A DNA stretch of 46,259 nt from Acidimicrobiaceae bacterium (GTDB taxonomy: Bacteria > Actinomycetota > Acidimicrobiia > Acidimicrobiales > RAAP-2): NCBI GenBank assembly GCA_003132205.1, contig PKWY01000023.1, positions 1 through 46,259 of the forward strand. The letters are read 5' to 3'. Every line of letters begins with the position of its first letter. Position 1 is the stretch's first letter. Below, one piece after another: positions 1 through 7,187 of the stretch. Both the position numbers and the translations under genes were made by a program. Below the pieces are notes generated by a model. It searched no databases. It saw nothing but the letters and a program-made list of their open reading frames with translations, and was not told where the DNA came from.

Positions 1-1
1 C

Positions 2-256
2 AACCCGATCGACCTCACCCGTTGGCAGGTCGTCAACTGCTACGCCGGGCGGATTGGGCTGATCAACTCCGGAGGGGAATCGAAGGGGACGGACGACCTG
101 TCCGGCGCCGTGCGAACCGCCGTCATCAACAAGCGGGCCGGAGGGCAGGGACTCATTGTCGGGCGAAAGGCCTTCCAGCGACCGATCGACGAGGGCGCGT
201 TGATCGTGCATTCGGTCCAGGATGTCTACCTCGACAACTCGATCACCATCGCCTGA
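2..256 (+). CDS. Class I fructose-bisphosphate aldolase, C-terminal end (partial)
   Basis: The window opens inside this gene; 84 residues and a TGA stop are visible. The segments [26 protein letters not shown] and GRKAFQRP, followed by QDVYLD, are the C-terminal hallmarks of the FbaB/DhnA-type class I (Schiff-base) fructose-bisphosphate aldolases. That family reversibly cleaves fructose-1,6-bisphosphate into two triose phosphates in cytosolic glycolysis and gluconeogenesis. The phosphate-binding Gly-rich and Lys-Arg segments are visible, but the catalytic lysine lies upstream of the window. The next gene starts 16 bases downstream on the same strand but appears to have its own promoter. Confidence 0.85.
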   Translation, partial: NPIDLTRWQVVNCYAGRIGLINSGGESKGTDDLSGAVRTAVINKRAGGQGLIVGRKAFQRPIDEGALIVHSVQDVYLDNSITIA

Positions 257-260
257 GTAA

Positions 261-266
261 TACGCT
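261..266 (+). promoter_or_regulatory. Leaderless-type -10 hexamer of the CDP-alcohol phosphatidyltransferase gene
   Basis: TACGCT lies six bases before the ATG at 273, and no Shine-Dalgarno sequence intervenes. Transcription from this -10 would begin at or next to the start codon. No clear -35 is visible. Confidence 0.4.
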
Positions 267-272
267 CAGTGC

Positions 273-884
273 ATGGGCAACGAAGCGGTCGGCGACGCCG
301 GATGGTTGACGTGGCCAAACGTCGTGACGTTGGTTCGCCTCGCGCTGCTGCCGATGTTTCTCTGGCTGCTGTTCTCGACCGATCACCGAGCCATTGCGGC
401 GTGGCTCCTGGGGTTCTTGGGCGCGACTGACTGGATCGACGGCTACCTGGCGCGCCGACTCCATCAGGTCTCCGACGTTGGAAAGATTCTCGACCCGGTG
501 GCGGATCGGTTGCTCGTGATGGTCGGGCTCTTGGCGGTGGCGGGCGCGTCGGGAGTGCCTTGGTGGTTCGCGCTCTGCACCCTCGCGCGAGAGATCGTCG
601 TCTCGGCCTTGACGCTGCTCCTGGCCGCGCTCGGGGCGGCTCGAATCGACGTCCTGTGGTGGGGCAAGGTTTCCACCTTTGCCCTGATGACGACGTTCCC
701 GCTCTTCCTGCTCACCACGAATCCGCATCATGCCGCGCTCGCGTCCTGGCAGCACCTGGTGCGCGATGCCTGCTGGGCACTGGGGATCCTGGGGCTTTCG
801 CTGTCCTGGCTCGTTTTGTTCGGCTACGTCAGGCCGGGACTCGCCGCGCTTCGAGCCGGGCGCCAAGGTCGAGGAATCTTGTAG
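273..884 (+). CDS. CDP-alcohol phosphatidyltransferase (PgsA family)
   Basis: This 203-residue integral membrane enzyme has the CDP-alcohol phosphatidyltransferase signature between residues 53 and 78: D53, D56-G57, A60-R61, G70, D74 and D78. The four aspartates bind metal and the CDP-linked lipid. Several hydrophobic segments surround the motif. The family transfers a phosphatidyl group from CDP-diacylglycerol to an alcohol, commonly glycerol-3-phosphate on the way to phosphatidylglycerol and cardiolipin. M. tuberculosis has pgsA2 (Rv1822) at the same place upstream of gcvH, garA and Rv1828-Rv1829, so this is probably its positional counterpart. The acceptor alcohol cannot be read from sequence. 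The ATG at 273 is the first in-frame start after the aldolase stop. Confidence 0.9.
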   Translation: MGNEAVGDAGWLTWPNVVTLVRLALLPMFLWLLFSTDHRAIAAWLLGFLGATDWIDGYLARRLHQVSDVGKILDPVADRLLVMVGLLAVAGASGVPWWFALCTLAREIVVSALTLLLAALGAARIDVLWWGKVSTFALMTTFPLFLLTTNPHHAALASWQHLVRDACWALGILGLSLSWLVLFGYVRPGLAALRAGRQGRGIL

Positions 885-889
885 ATTTC

Positions 890-1276
890 ATGACTATGCA
901 GATTCCTACCGACCTCCGATATTCCAGCGACCACGAATGGGCCAAGGCCAGCGGCGACGTGGTGCGGATTGGCATCACCGACTACGCGCAAGACGCCCTC
1001 GGTGACGTCGTGTTTGTCGAACTGCCAAAAGTCGGATCGTCCGTCAGCGCCGGAGGTACGCTCGGCGAGGTGGAGTCGACGAAGTCGGTATCGGAAATCT
1101 ACGCGCCGGTTTCTGGAACGGTGAGCGCGGTGAACGACGCCCTTGCCTCATCACCCGAATCGGTGAATACCGATCCCTACGGCGCGGGCTGGATCTGCGA
1201 GATAACGACGAGCGACAGCGGCGACTACGACGGATTGCTCGACGCCGCGGGCTACCAAACCCTCACCAATAACTAA
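890..1276 (+). CDS. gcvH: Glycine cleavage system H protein
   Basis: This 128-residue protein is the lipoyl carrier of the glycine cleavage system. It shuttles the methylamine group from the P protein to the T protein and is then reoxidised by the L protein. The YSSDHEW opening and the ITDYAQDALGD segment are typical, and the lipoyl-lysine site is K65 in EVESTKSVSEI. The ATG at 890 is used because H proteins begin a few residues before the DLRYSxxHEW block; ATG 896 is an equally good alternative. GAGGA at 871-875 is a distant ribosome binding site candidate. The frame is open far upstream, inside the preceding gene, but that stretch is not H-protein sequence. The remaining gcv genes follow at 11598-15530. 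Confidence 0.96.
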   Translation: MTMQIPTDLRYSSDHEWAKASGDVVRIGITDYAQDALGDVVFVELPKVGSSVSAGGTLGEVESTKSVSEIYAPVSGTVSAVNDALASSPESVNTDPYGAGWICEITTSDSGDYDGLLDAAGYQTLTNN

Positions 1277-1306
1277 CTCTGACGAGCGCCCGCAAAGGTA
1301 ACTATT

Positions 1307-1780
1307 GTGAGTCCCGTGAACTGCCGTCGATGTGGGGAGATCCTCAACGCCAATGCCAACTTCTGTTGGTCGTGCGGCGCGCCCCAACATGAAGCGACTT
1401 CGCCAGAGACGGTAGCGGTCCCGTTCGTCACCGCACCCGACTCTCCCTACACGAGCGTCGCCCAGGGTTCGAGCGGCGCGCACGGCGACGAGTTGGTCAT
1501 CGCGTCGGGACCCGAAGCGGGCAGCCCCATCCTTTTGACGAACGAAGTGACCACCGCGGGACGCCACGAGGCGAGCGATCTGCTTCTCGACGACGTGTCG
1601 GTGTCGCGCCATCACGCGATCATCACGCGCACCGCGAGCGGGCGCATCACGCTTCGCGATCTCAATTCCCTGAACGGCACGTACGTGAACGGAGCGCGCG
1701 TCGAGGAGACCACGCTGCACTCGGGTGACGAGGTTCAGATCGGCAAGTTCAAGCTGGTCTTCTGGGAGGCAACGCAGTGA
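1307..1780 (+). CDS. GarA-like FHA-domain protein with N-terminal zinc ribbon
   Basis: This 157-residue protein has two parts. Residues 6-23 form a zinc-ribbon-like knuckle with CxxC pairs at 6/9 and 20/23. Residues 62-157 form a forkhead-associated domain that binds phosphothreonine: G85-R86, S100-R101-H102 and N123-G124-T125 with N128-G129 are the conserved loop residues. Position between gcvH and the two regulators matches M. tuberculosis GarA (Rv1827), which inhibits 2-oxoglutarate dehydrogenase and activates glutamate synthase depending on its phosphorylation. Classical GarA has an ETTS phosphorylation motif at the N terminus; here that end is replaced by the zinc knuckle, and the closest Thr-containing segment is PETVAVPF at residues 33-40. 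GTG 1307 keeps the first cysteine; GTG 1316 is possible. Its stop overlaps the next start. Confidence 0.85.
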   Translation: MSPVNCRRCGEILNANANFCWSCGAPQHEATSPETVAVPFVTAPDSPYTSVAQGSSGAHGDELVIASGPEAGSPILLTNEVTTAGRHEASDLLLDDVSVSRHHAIITRTASGRITLRDLNSLNGTYVNGARVEETTLHSGDEVQIGKFKLVFWEATQ

Positions 1781-2571
1781 GCGCCAACCAGGGAACCATG
1801 CGAATCGGCGAGGTGCACACTCTTCTGCGCCAGGAAGTGCCCGACCTCGAACTCTCGAAGATTCGTTACTACGAGGACAAGGGCCTGGTGCAGCCGTCGC
1901 GCAGCCGCAAGGGCTACCGGCTGTACTCGGAGAGGGATGTCGAGTGCCTTCGCGAAGCGATTCGCCTCGCTCAGGAGGAGTTCGTGCCCCTTCGAGTGGT
2001 GCGCCTTCGACTCATCGAGCAGGGACTTTTGAAGGACGTCGCGGCACAGCCATCAACGCGTCATGCGGCGCGAAGCACCGCGGCAAATGCGGTGTCGATC
2101 CCGGTGCCGTCGCCCGTGATGACGGAGGCGACCGATCCTCCCACGCCGTCCGCATCGGAGTCGTCCGAGCCAGAGGCCCGCGTGGCGAAAGGGCGGTTCC
2201 TCACGACGGCAGAGTTCTTGAAGGCCTGCGACCTCGAACCGGCCGCGGTCAATCAGCTGGTCTCCATGGGGCTCCTGGTGCCGATCACTCAGGCGAACGA
2301 GACCGCATTCACGGAGTTCGACCTTCGTATCGCCCAGAGTGCCGCGCCCCTCATTGAGCGTGGCGCGGATGTTCGCCTGCTCGGCTCGCTGCGCCGGGTG
2401 GTCGAGCGCGAGATCGGGATCCTCGAAGACCTCACCCAGCCGCTTCGCGACCAGGGGAGCGGTCTCAGCGCGGATCAGGCGCACGACGCCGCCGAGGCGG
2501 TGGCCCGCGAGGTGAGCGCCCTGCGTGGCGAACTCTTCAATAGGGCGCTGCGCGACTACTTGGGTCGCTGA
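1777..2571 (+). CDS. MerR-family transcriptional regulator, FtsR (Rv1828)-like
   Basis: This 264-residue protein begins with a MerR winged helix-turn-helix at about residues 8-78, with the typical KIRYYEDKGLVQPSR and GYRLYSERDVE segments. A Ser/Thr/Pro-rich linker follows at about 90-140, then a second helical domain that starts TTAEFLKACDLEP and may be a second, degenerate HTH or dimerisation region. The layout and neighbourhood match Rv1828, named FtsR for its control of cell-division genes in corynebacteria. The GTG at 1777 overlaps the stop of the FHA gene by four bases (GTGA), which indicates translational coupling; ATG 1798 is the alternative start. Target genes cannot be inferred here. 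Confidence 0.85.
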   Translation: MSANQGTMRIGEVHTLLRQEVPDLELSKIRYYEDKGLVQPSRSRKGYRLYSERDVECLREAIRLAQEEFVPLRVVRLRLIEQGLLKDVAAQPSTRHAARSTAANAVSIPVPSPVMTEATDPPTPSASESSEPEARVAKGRFLTTAEFLKACDLEPAAVNQLVSMGLLVPITQANETAFTEFDLRIAQSAAPLIERGADVRLLGSLRRVVEREIGILEDLTQPLRDQGSGLSADQAHDAAEAVAREVSALRGELFNRALRDYLGR

Positions 2572-2598
2572 GACTGCCATTAATCCGCCGGCGGGGTC

Positions 2599-2604
2599 TA
2601 GGCT
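2599..2604 (+). promoter_or_regulatory. Leaderless-type -10 hexamer of the DUF151 gene
   Basis: TAGGCT is separated by exactly six bases from the ATG at 2611. The purine-rich GGAAG between them is too close to the start to serve as a normal Shine-Dalgarno sequence, so a leaderless transcript is more likely. Confidence 0.45.
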
Positions 2605-2610
2605 GGAAGC

Positions 2611-3117
2611 ATGGTTGAAGTCGTACTTCGCGCGGTGAGGGTTGACGTTGGATCGTCGACGCCGCTGCTGCTTTTGGAAGAACTAGGTGGACCGAGGGTG
2701 CTGCCGATATTCGTGGGCGCCCCCGAAGCGACGGCGATTGCCTACGCGCTGCAAAATGTGGAGACGCCCCGGCCGATGTCGCACGATCTGCTCGGCAACG
2801 TCATAAAAGCCCTCGGCGCGCAGTTGTTCGCGGTGGAGATCACCGAGTTGGTGGACAACACTTTCTACGCGAATCTGAAGCTGCTGCGCGATCACGTCGA
2901 AATAGATGTGAGTGCGCGCCCGAGCGACGCCGTCGCCCTGGCGCTGCGCGCCGGCGCTCCGATACTGGTGAGCGACCAGCTCATGAACGAGCAGGGCAAG
3001 GTGATGAGCCTCGACGACGAGGGTGATGAAACGGATGAAGAGCCGAACGAGGCGGAGTTGGTCGCAGAACTTCGTGACTTTCTCGACAATGTCCGTCCCG
3101 AGGACTTCAATCAGTGA
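2611..3117 (+). CDS. DUF151 / bifunctional nuclease-domain protein (Rv1829-like)
   Basis: This 168-residue protein is a full-length DUF151 (bifunctional nuclease, BFN) protein. Visible family features are the opening VVLRAVRVDVGSSTPLLLLEE, the LPIFVGAPEATAIAYAL block, PRPMSHDLLGN, the FYANLKL segment and the RPSDAVALALRAGAPILV block. The C terminus is a short acidic tail at about 133-168. Plant and archaeal relatives have reported RNase and DNase activity, but the bacterial role is unsettled. Mycobacteria encode the homologue Rv1829 in the same position, after Rv1828. The ATG start directly precedes the conserved domain. Confidence 0.9.
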   Translation: MVEVVLRAVRVDVGSSTPLLLLEELGGPRVLPIFVGAPEATAIAYALQNVETPRPMSHDLLGNVIKALGAQLFAVEITELVDNTFYANLKLLRDHVEIDVSARPSDAVALALRAGAPILVSDQLMNEQGKVMSLDDEGDETDEEPNEAELVAELRDFLDNVRPEDFNQ

Positions 3118-3692
3118 GTCGCGCGCTCAAATTGCTGGCGATTTTCGCCGCATTCGTTGTCATCTTCACCCTTAGTCGCCACTCGACCGGTCCCTCAACG
3201 ACGTCAACCTCCTCCACATCCACGTCGAGCTCGACGTCCACGTCGACGACGCTGAAGCCCGCCGGGACCACGTGCGCGGCCAACGACTTCAACGGCGTCT
3301 TCAACCAGGGCCAGGGGGCCGCGGGAACGATCTTCGCGAGCATCCTGCTCACGAAGACCACGAGCGGCTCGTGCACGGTCGACGGCTATCCGTTGCTCAC
3401 GCTGCAGGACAAGACCGGCGCGATTCTCAAGTCGAGGATCCTCGACAAGAACCCCGTGGAGTTCCCGACGAGCCAAGCGAACGAGCCGGCGCAACTGCTC
3501 ACACTTCGAGATGGTTCGACGATGTCGTTCTCGCTCGGCTACTCGGACGTTCCGGTCGGCACCGAGACGTGCGCGTCGGCGACGACGCTCAACGTGCAGC
3601 TCAAGACCGGTGGCCCCGTCATCACGGTGACGCCCGCGTACGCGGTGCAGCCGTGCAATACCGGAACCATCTGGGTCAGCCCATTTTACTGA
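3114..3692 (+). CDS. Secreted or membrane-anchored DUF4232-like protein
   Basis: This 192-residue exported protein has an uncleaved or weakly cleaved N-terminal hydrophobic helix (residues 4-20), then a Ser/Thr low-complexity linker (about 26-46), then a beta-rich domain with four cysteines. The GTxxASILLTKTTSGSCTVDGYPLLTL stretch and the paired cysteines resemble DUF4232, an actinobacterial extracellular domain of unknown function. The GTG start at 3114 overlaps the previous stop (GTGA), suggesting coupled translation. I assign no function; the family match is from pattern only. Confidence 0.75.
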   Translation: MSRALKLLAIFAAFVVIFTLSRHSTGPSTTSTSSTSTSSSTSTSTTLKPAGTTCAANDFNGVFNQGQGAAGTIFASILLTKTTSGSCTVDGYPLLTLQDKTGAILKSRILDKNPVEFPTSQANEPAQLLTLRDGSTMSFSLGYSDVPVGTETCASATTLNVQLKTGGPVITVTPAYAVQPCNTGTIWVSPFY

Positions 3693-3823
3693 TAGAGCTC
3701 TAAGGTTTGGGCCCGTACTAGTCAGCAATTGGACGGCGCATCATGTACGTTTTTGTTCAACGTTGCTAGTGACGCGACGGCGGTCCAGCGGCACGGACGC
3801 CGGCATATTGATTTGGGGGTTGC

Positions 3824-5308
3824 ATGACTGAAGGTTTCACGTCTGACTCACTGGGCGCAAAAGTTCCGTTTGTAGCGGGCGAGCACGAGCGACTACATCA
3901 AGGTGTTCTCGGCACGCTCGATATCGCCGCCGCGACGATGGCAAATATTGGGCCGGCGATGAGCTTCTATTTCGGTGGAGCCTTCCTTGCGTACAACGCC
4001 GGGCTCGCTTCGCCTTTGATCATCATCGTCGCGGGCGTCGCGATTCTGTTCCTCGGCAACACGCTCTCTGAGTTCACCAAGGTGATCCCGTCGACCGGAG
4101 GGTTCATCACTTTCGTGGGAAAGACCTTCGGCGGCAGAACGGGCGTCACGACAGCGCTGCTCACGGGAGTTGGCTACATGGCGGCGATGGCGTCGGTGAT
4201 CGCCATTTCGGGAGGGTTCTTCCAGATCGTCCTTCAGTACTACAACGTGAAGGGTCTCGAGAGCGTCCCGTGGATCATCTGGACGCTGGCGTTCTTGGTA
4301 TTCGCGGCGCTGATGATGATTCGTGGAATCAGGATCTCCACCAAAATTGCGGGGATCTTCTTCGCCTTTGAGATGGTCGTCCTGGTGCTGGTAAGCATCA
4401 TCGCGTTGGTGAAGTTCCGCAGCCACATCACCCTGGCCCCGTTCGAGCCTAAGCACATCACGAACGGCTTCAAGGGTCTCGCGGTGAGCTTCCCGCTGGC
4501 GGTCTACCTCTTCATTGGCTGGGAGAACTCGGCCGCGCTCGCGGAGGAAACCGCTAATCCGCGAAAGGCAGTTCCGAAGGCCGTCTTCGCGTCCATCGCC
4601 ATCATGATCGTGAGTTACGTGCTGTTCGACTACGCGACGGTCGTTGGATTCTCCAACAACGTCGGGAATCTGAGCGGTGCGGCGATTCCGTTCCTGAACG
4701 TCGCGCACGGCGCGCTCGGCGCCTTGGCGTTCTTCGCCTATCTGGCTGGTCTGACGTCGACGCTCGGTGCGTTGATAGCCGGGACGAACTCCCAGGCCCG
4801 GTTGGTGTTCAACGCCGGACGAGAGGGCCTCGTGCCCAAGTTCATTGGCAAGGTGGACGAGAAGCGTCGCACGCCCGTCAACGCCCTGCTGGTCTTCCTG
4901 GGAATTGCGACTTCAATCATCTTTGTGTGGGGAATCTTGCACATCATCGGTGGTTCGAGCTCCGGGCCAATGAGCGCAATCAACATGTTCTTCTACTCTT
5001 CGACCTTCGGCACGATCCTGGTGCTCGTCGTCTACGCGCTCTGCCATCTGGCGCTTCCGTTCTACTACCGACGACACCACCCGGAGTTGTTCAACTGGTT
5101 CCGCCACGGGGTGCTGCCGATCGTCGGCTTCTTCACCATCGGCGTGCCGCTGTACTACCTCGCGAAGCCCGGTCAGTCCCAGCCCTACAACTGGTACCCG
5201 TGGGCGGCGCTGATCTTCATCGTGATCGCGGCGCTCTACTCCATGGTCCTCGTGCAGCGTGATCCCACCATCGGTGATCGGATTGGATCCATCGTCGCTG
5301 ACCAGTAG
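3824..5308 (+). CDS. APC-family amino acid/polyamine permease
   Basis: This 494-residue polytopic membrane protein belongs to the amino acid-polyamine-organocation superfamily and has about twelve hydrophobic segments. Typical features are the first-helix region with TMANIGPAMSFYFGGAF, the IPSTGGFITFVGKTFG loop, and the sixth-helix segment YLFIGWENSAALAEETANPRKAVP, close to the family consensus for substrate and sodium or proton coupling. It probably imports an amino acid or amine, but the substrate is not readable. A strong ribosome binding site (TTTGGGGG) sits about five bases before the ATG at 3824. It lies 131 bases after the secreted-protein gene and ends 14 bases before a convergent gene. 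Confidence 0.88.
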   Translation: MTEGFTSDSLGAKVPFVAGEHERLHQGVLGTLDIAAATMANIGPAMSFYFGGAFLAYNAGLASPLIIIVAGVAILFLGNTLSEFTKVIPSTGGFITFVGKTFGGRTGVTTALLTGVGYMAAMASVIAISGGFFQIVLQYYNVKGLESVPWIIWTLAFLVFAALMMIRGIRISTKIAGIFFAFEMVVLVLVSIIALVKFRSHITLAPFEPKHITNGFKGLAVSFPLAVYLFIGWENSAALAEETANPRKAVPKAVFASIAIMIVSYVLFDYATVVGFSNNVGNLSGAAIPFLNVAHGALGALAFFAYLAGLTSTLGALIAGTNSQARLVFNAGREGLVPKFIGKVDEKRRTPVNALLVFLGIATSIIFVWGILHIIGGSSSGPMSAINMFFYSSTFGTILVLVVYALCHLALPFYYRRHHPELFNWFRHGVLPIVGFFTIGVPLYYLAKPGQSQPYNWYPWAALIFIVIAALYSMVLVQRDPTIGDRIGSIVADQ

Positions 5309-5322
5309 CGCGAAGACGGCAT

Positions 5323-6309
5323 CTAGCTCGAGGTCGGAGTCACCAGGATCCGGCCTCGGGTCTTGCCATTTCGAATCGAATCAAGAGCGTCCACGAGTTC
5401 CTCGAGTCTCACGGTGCGGTCGACCAGGGGGGTGAAGTCCACTTTCGGCGCGATCCCCCCGAGAGCCGTCCACACCCGGCGCCGGGTCGTCTCGGGCGCC
5501 TCCACCGCGTCGATGCCGATGAGGCTTACGGCTCGCGTGATGAACGGATAGACGTTCGTGTGCAGGTCCGGGCTCGCCACCAGTCCGCTCGCCGCCACGG
5601 CCGCGCCGTAACGGAGCGAGCGAAGGATGTGGTGCAGCGTTTCGCCGCCCACGCAGTCAATGGCGCCGGCCCAGCGTTCGCCAGCGAGCACCCGGTCCGG
5701 CCGGTCGGCGATGTCCTCTCGGCCAATGATCCGCACGGCTCCACGCTCGAAGAGCCATCGTGACTCTTCGGGTGAGCCCGTCGAAGCGACGGCGAGGTAG
5801 CCGCGCGCGCTCAGGAACGTGAGCGCCAGTGACCCGACGCCGCCGGTTGCGCCGGTGACGAGGATCTCGCCCGTGCGGTCGAGCCCGTGATGTTCGAGGG
5901 CGAGCACGCTCGCCATGGCCGTGAAGCCGGCGGTGCCGATGACCATCGCGTCACGGTTCGAGATGGTCTCGGGGAGCGGGCTGAGGAACCGGGTCGGCGC
6001 GAAGACGAACTCGGCGAAGCCGCCGTCGCGCGCCACGCCCAGGTCGTCTCCGTGCACCGCGACCCTGGTGCCCACGGGGAAGTTCGGATCATCGGAGGTC
6101 GCGATGGTGCCGGACGCGTCGACTCCTCCAACGAGGCTGGGCAGTCGCCGCACCCGACTGTGGGCGCTCGCGACGAGGGCGTCCTTGTAGTTGACACCCG
6201 AGAACTCAACCGCGACCAGCACGTCCGAAGGTTCCTGGGCGGTGGCCTCACTGGCGCGCACCTCGCAGCTGAGGACGCCTTGTTCTTCGCTGACGACGAA
6301 AGATCGCAT
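5323..6309 (-). CDS. YhdH/AcuI-type NADPH-dependent quinone or acryloyl-CoA oxidoreductase
   Basis: This 328-residue zinc-free medium-chain dehydrogenase/reductase matches the YhdH/YhfP group. The SGVNYKDALVA segment, PSLVGGVDASGTI, GTAGFTAMASVLALEHHG and the nucleotide-binding GATGGVGSLALTFL glycine loop are all present at normal spacing. E. coli YhdH and Rhodobacter AcuI reduce acryloyl-CoA to propionyl-CoA with NADPH, and others in the group act on quinones or enones. The local neighbours do not fix the substrate. It is divergent from the hydrolase gene at 6365, with both -10 elements inside 55 bases. Confidence 0.88.
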   Translation of the reverse strand: MRSFVVSEEQGVLSCEVRASEATAQEPSDVLVAVEFSGVNYKDALVASAHSRVRRLPSLVGGVDASGTIATSDDPNFPVGTRVAVHGDDLGVARDGGFAEFVFAPTRFLSPLPETISNRDAMVIGTAGFTAMASVLALEHHGLDRTGEILVTGATGGVGSLALTFLSARGYLAVASTGSPEESRWLFERGAVRIIGREDIADRPDRVLAGERWAGAIDCVGGETLHHILRSLRYGAAVAASGLVASPDLHTNVYPFITRAVSLIGIDAVEAPETTRRRVWTALGGIAPKVDFTPLVDRTVRLEELVDALDSIRNGKTRGRILVTPTSS

Positions 6310-6315
6310 ACACAG

Positions 6316-6321
6316 AGATTA
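6316..6321 (-). promoter_or_regulatory. Leaderless-type -10 hexamer of the YhdH-like gene
   Basis: Read on the minus strand, TAATCT ends six bases before the ATG at 6309, and there is no Shine-Dalgarno sequence between them. It forms one arm of a compact divergent promoter pair with the hexamer at 6353-6358. Confidence 0.45.
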
Positions 6322-6352
6322 CGTTCAGTTCGCGGCTTCATGACTTATCCAA

Positions 6353-6358
6353 TACCAT
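6353..6358 (+). promoter_or_regulatory. Leaderless-type -10 hexamer of the alpha/beta hydrolase gene
   Basis: TACCAT is followed by six bases and the ATG at 6365, with no ribosome binding site between. It is the plus-strand arm of the divergent pair with 6316-6321. Confidence 0.4.
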
Positions 6359-6364
6359 GCGCCT

Positions 6365-7132
6365 ATGGCCACCATCGATCTCAATGGACACCCCACGTGG
6401 GTGAAGCTTCCGAGGAAGAAGGGCAGCACCGTCGTGCTGCTCCACGGGGGCATGAGCAGCAGCGCCAGCCTGCTGCGCTCGATCGGCCCTGGACTCTCCA
6501 AGGACTTCCAGGTGGCGGCGTTCGATCGTCGTGGCCACGGCAGGACCCGCGACACGCCGGCGCCCTTCCATTACGACGACATGGCGAGCGAGACCATCGC
6601 CTTTCTCGAGCGGCTCGAACGCCGCGTCCACCTCGTAGGCCACAGCGACGGCGGCAACGTAGCGTTGCTCGCTGCCATGAGACGTCCGGACCTGGTGAAG
6701 CGCGTCGCGGTGATCGGCGCGAACTACCACTTCAACGGGCTCATGCCCATGGCGGGGATGCGCGTCGGCACACCTGAGTTCGACGCCTGGGCGCTGAAGT
6801 ACGCCAAGCACTCTCCCGAGGGGCTGGGTCACGCTGAGGTAATCCTCGAAAAGACTGCCCGGATGTTCGCGAGCGAGCCAACGCTCAGCCTCAGCGACCT
6901 GTCGACCATTTCGAGGCCCGTGCTCGTGATGGCAGGCGATGACGACGTCGCGACGTTGGCGCACACTTGCTCGATGTACGAGGCGATACCTGGTGCCCAG
7001 CTGGCCATTGTCCCCGCCGCGTCCCATGCGGTCTTGAAGGAACGAACCAAGGAGAGCGTAGGGATCCTGCGCCATTTCTTGAAGAGTGATCTGCCGGTCA
7101 CGACCTACATGCCGTTGCGGCGCGCTGTTTAG
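6365..7132 (+). CDS. Alpha/beta-fold hydrolase
   Basis: This 255-residue protein has the alpha/beta-hydrolase core: oxyanion-loop HGGMSSS at residues 27-33, FDRRGHGRT at 53-61, and the nucleophile elbow GHSDGG with S94 as catalytic serine. A candidate catalytic aspartate lies in the VMAGDDD segment and a histidine in AASHAVLKERT near the C terminus, in the correct order. The short-lid form resembles esterases and meta-cleavage-type hydrolases, but no substrate can be assigned. Its promoter lies in the 55-base gap to the divergent oxidoreductase gene. Confidence 0.85.
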   Translation: MATIDLNGHPTWVKLPRKKGSTVVLLHGGMSSSASLLRSIGPGLSKDFQVAAFDRRGHGRTRDTPAPFHYDDMASETIAFLERLERRVHLVGHSDGGNVALLAAMRRPDLVKRVAVIGANYHFNGLMPMAGMRVGTPEFDAWALKYAKHSPEGLGHAEVILEKTARMFASEPTLSLSDLSTISRPVLVMAGDDDVATLAHTCSMYEAIPGAQLAIVPAASHAVLKERTKESVGILRHFLKSDLPVTTYMPLRRAV

Positions 7133-7174
7133 AAGAGTCGGTTCAGGAAAGGCCAGCATTTCAAGGGCGCAAAG

Positions 7175-7180
7175 TACACT
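7175..7180 (+). promoter_or_regulatory. Leaderless-type -10 hexamer of the GT87-like gene
   Basis: TACACT ends seven bases before the ATG at 7188. It supports the choice of that ATG over in-frame starts further upstream that would overlap the hydrolase gene. Confidence 0.4.
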
Positions 7181-7187
7181 TGATGAA

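Noticed and set aside
560..889. Upstream extension of the gcvH frame
   Set aside because: It lies within the phosphatidyltransferase gene and is not H-protein sequence; H proteins begin near the residues encoded at 890.
640..890. Glycine riboswitch upstream of gcvH or gcvT
   Set aside because: The upstream regions are coding right up to the starts and show no tandem aptamer elements.
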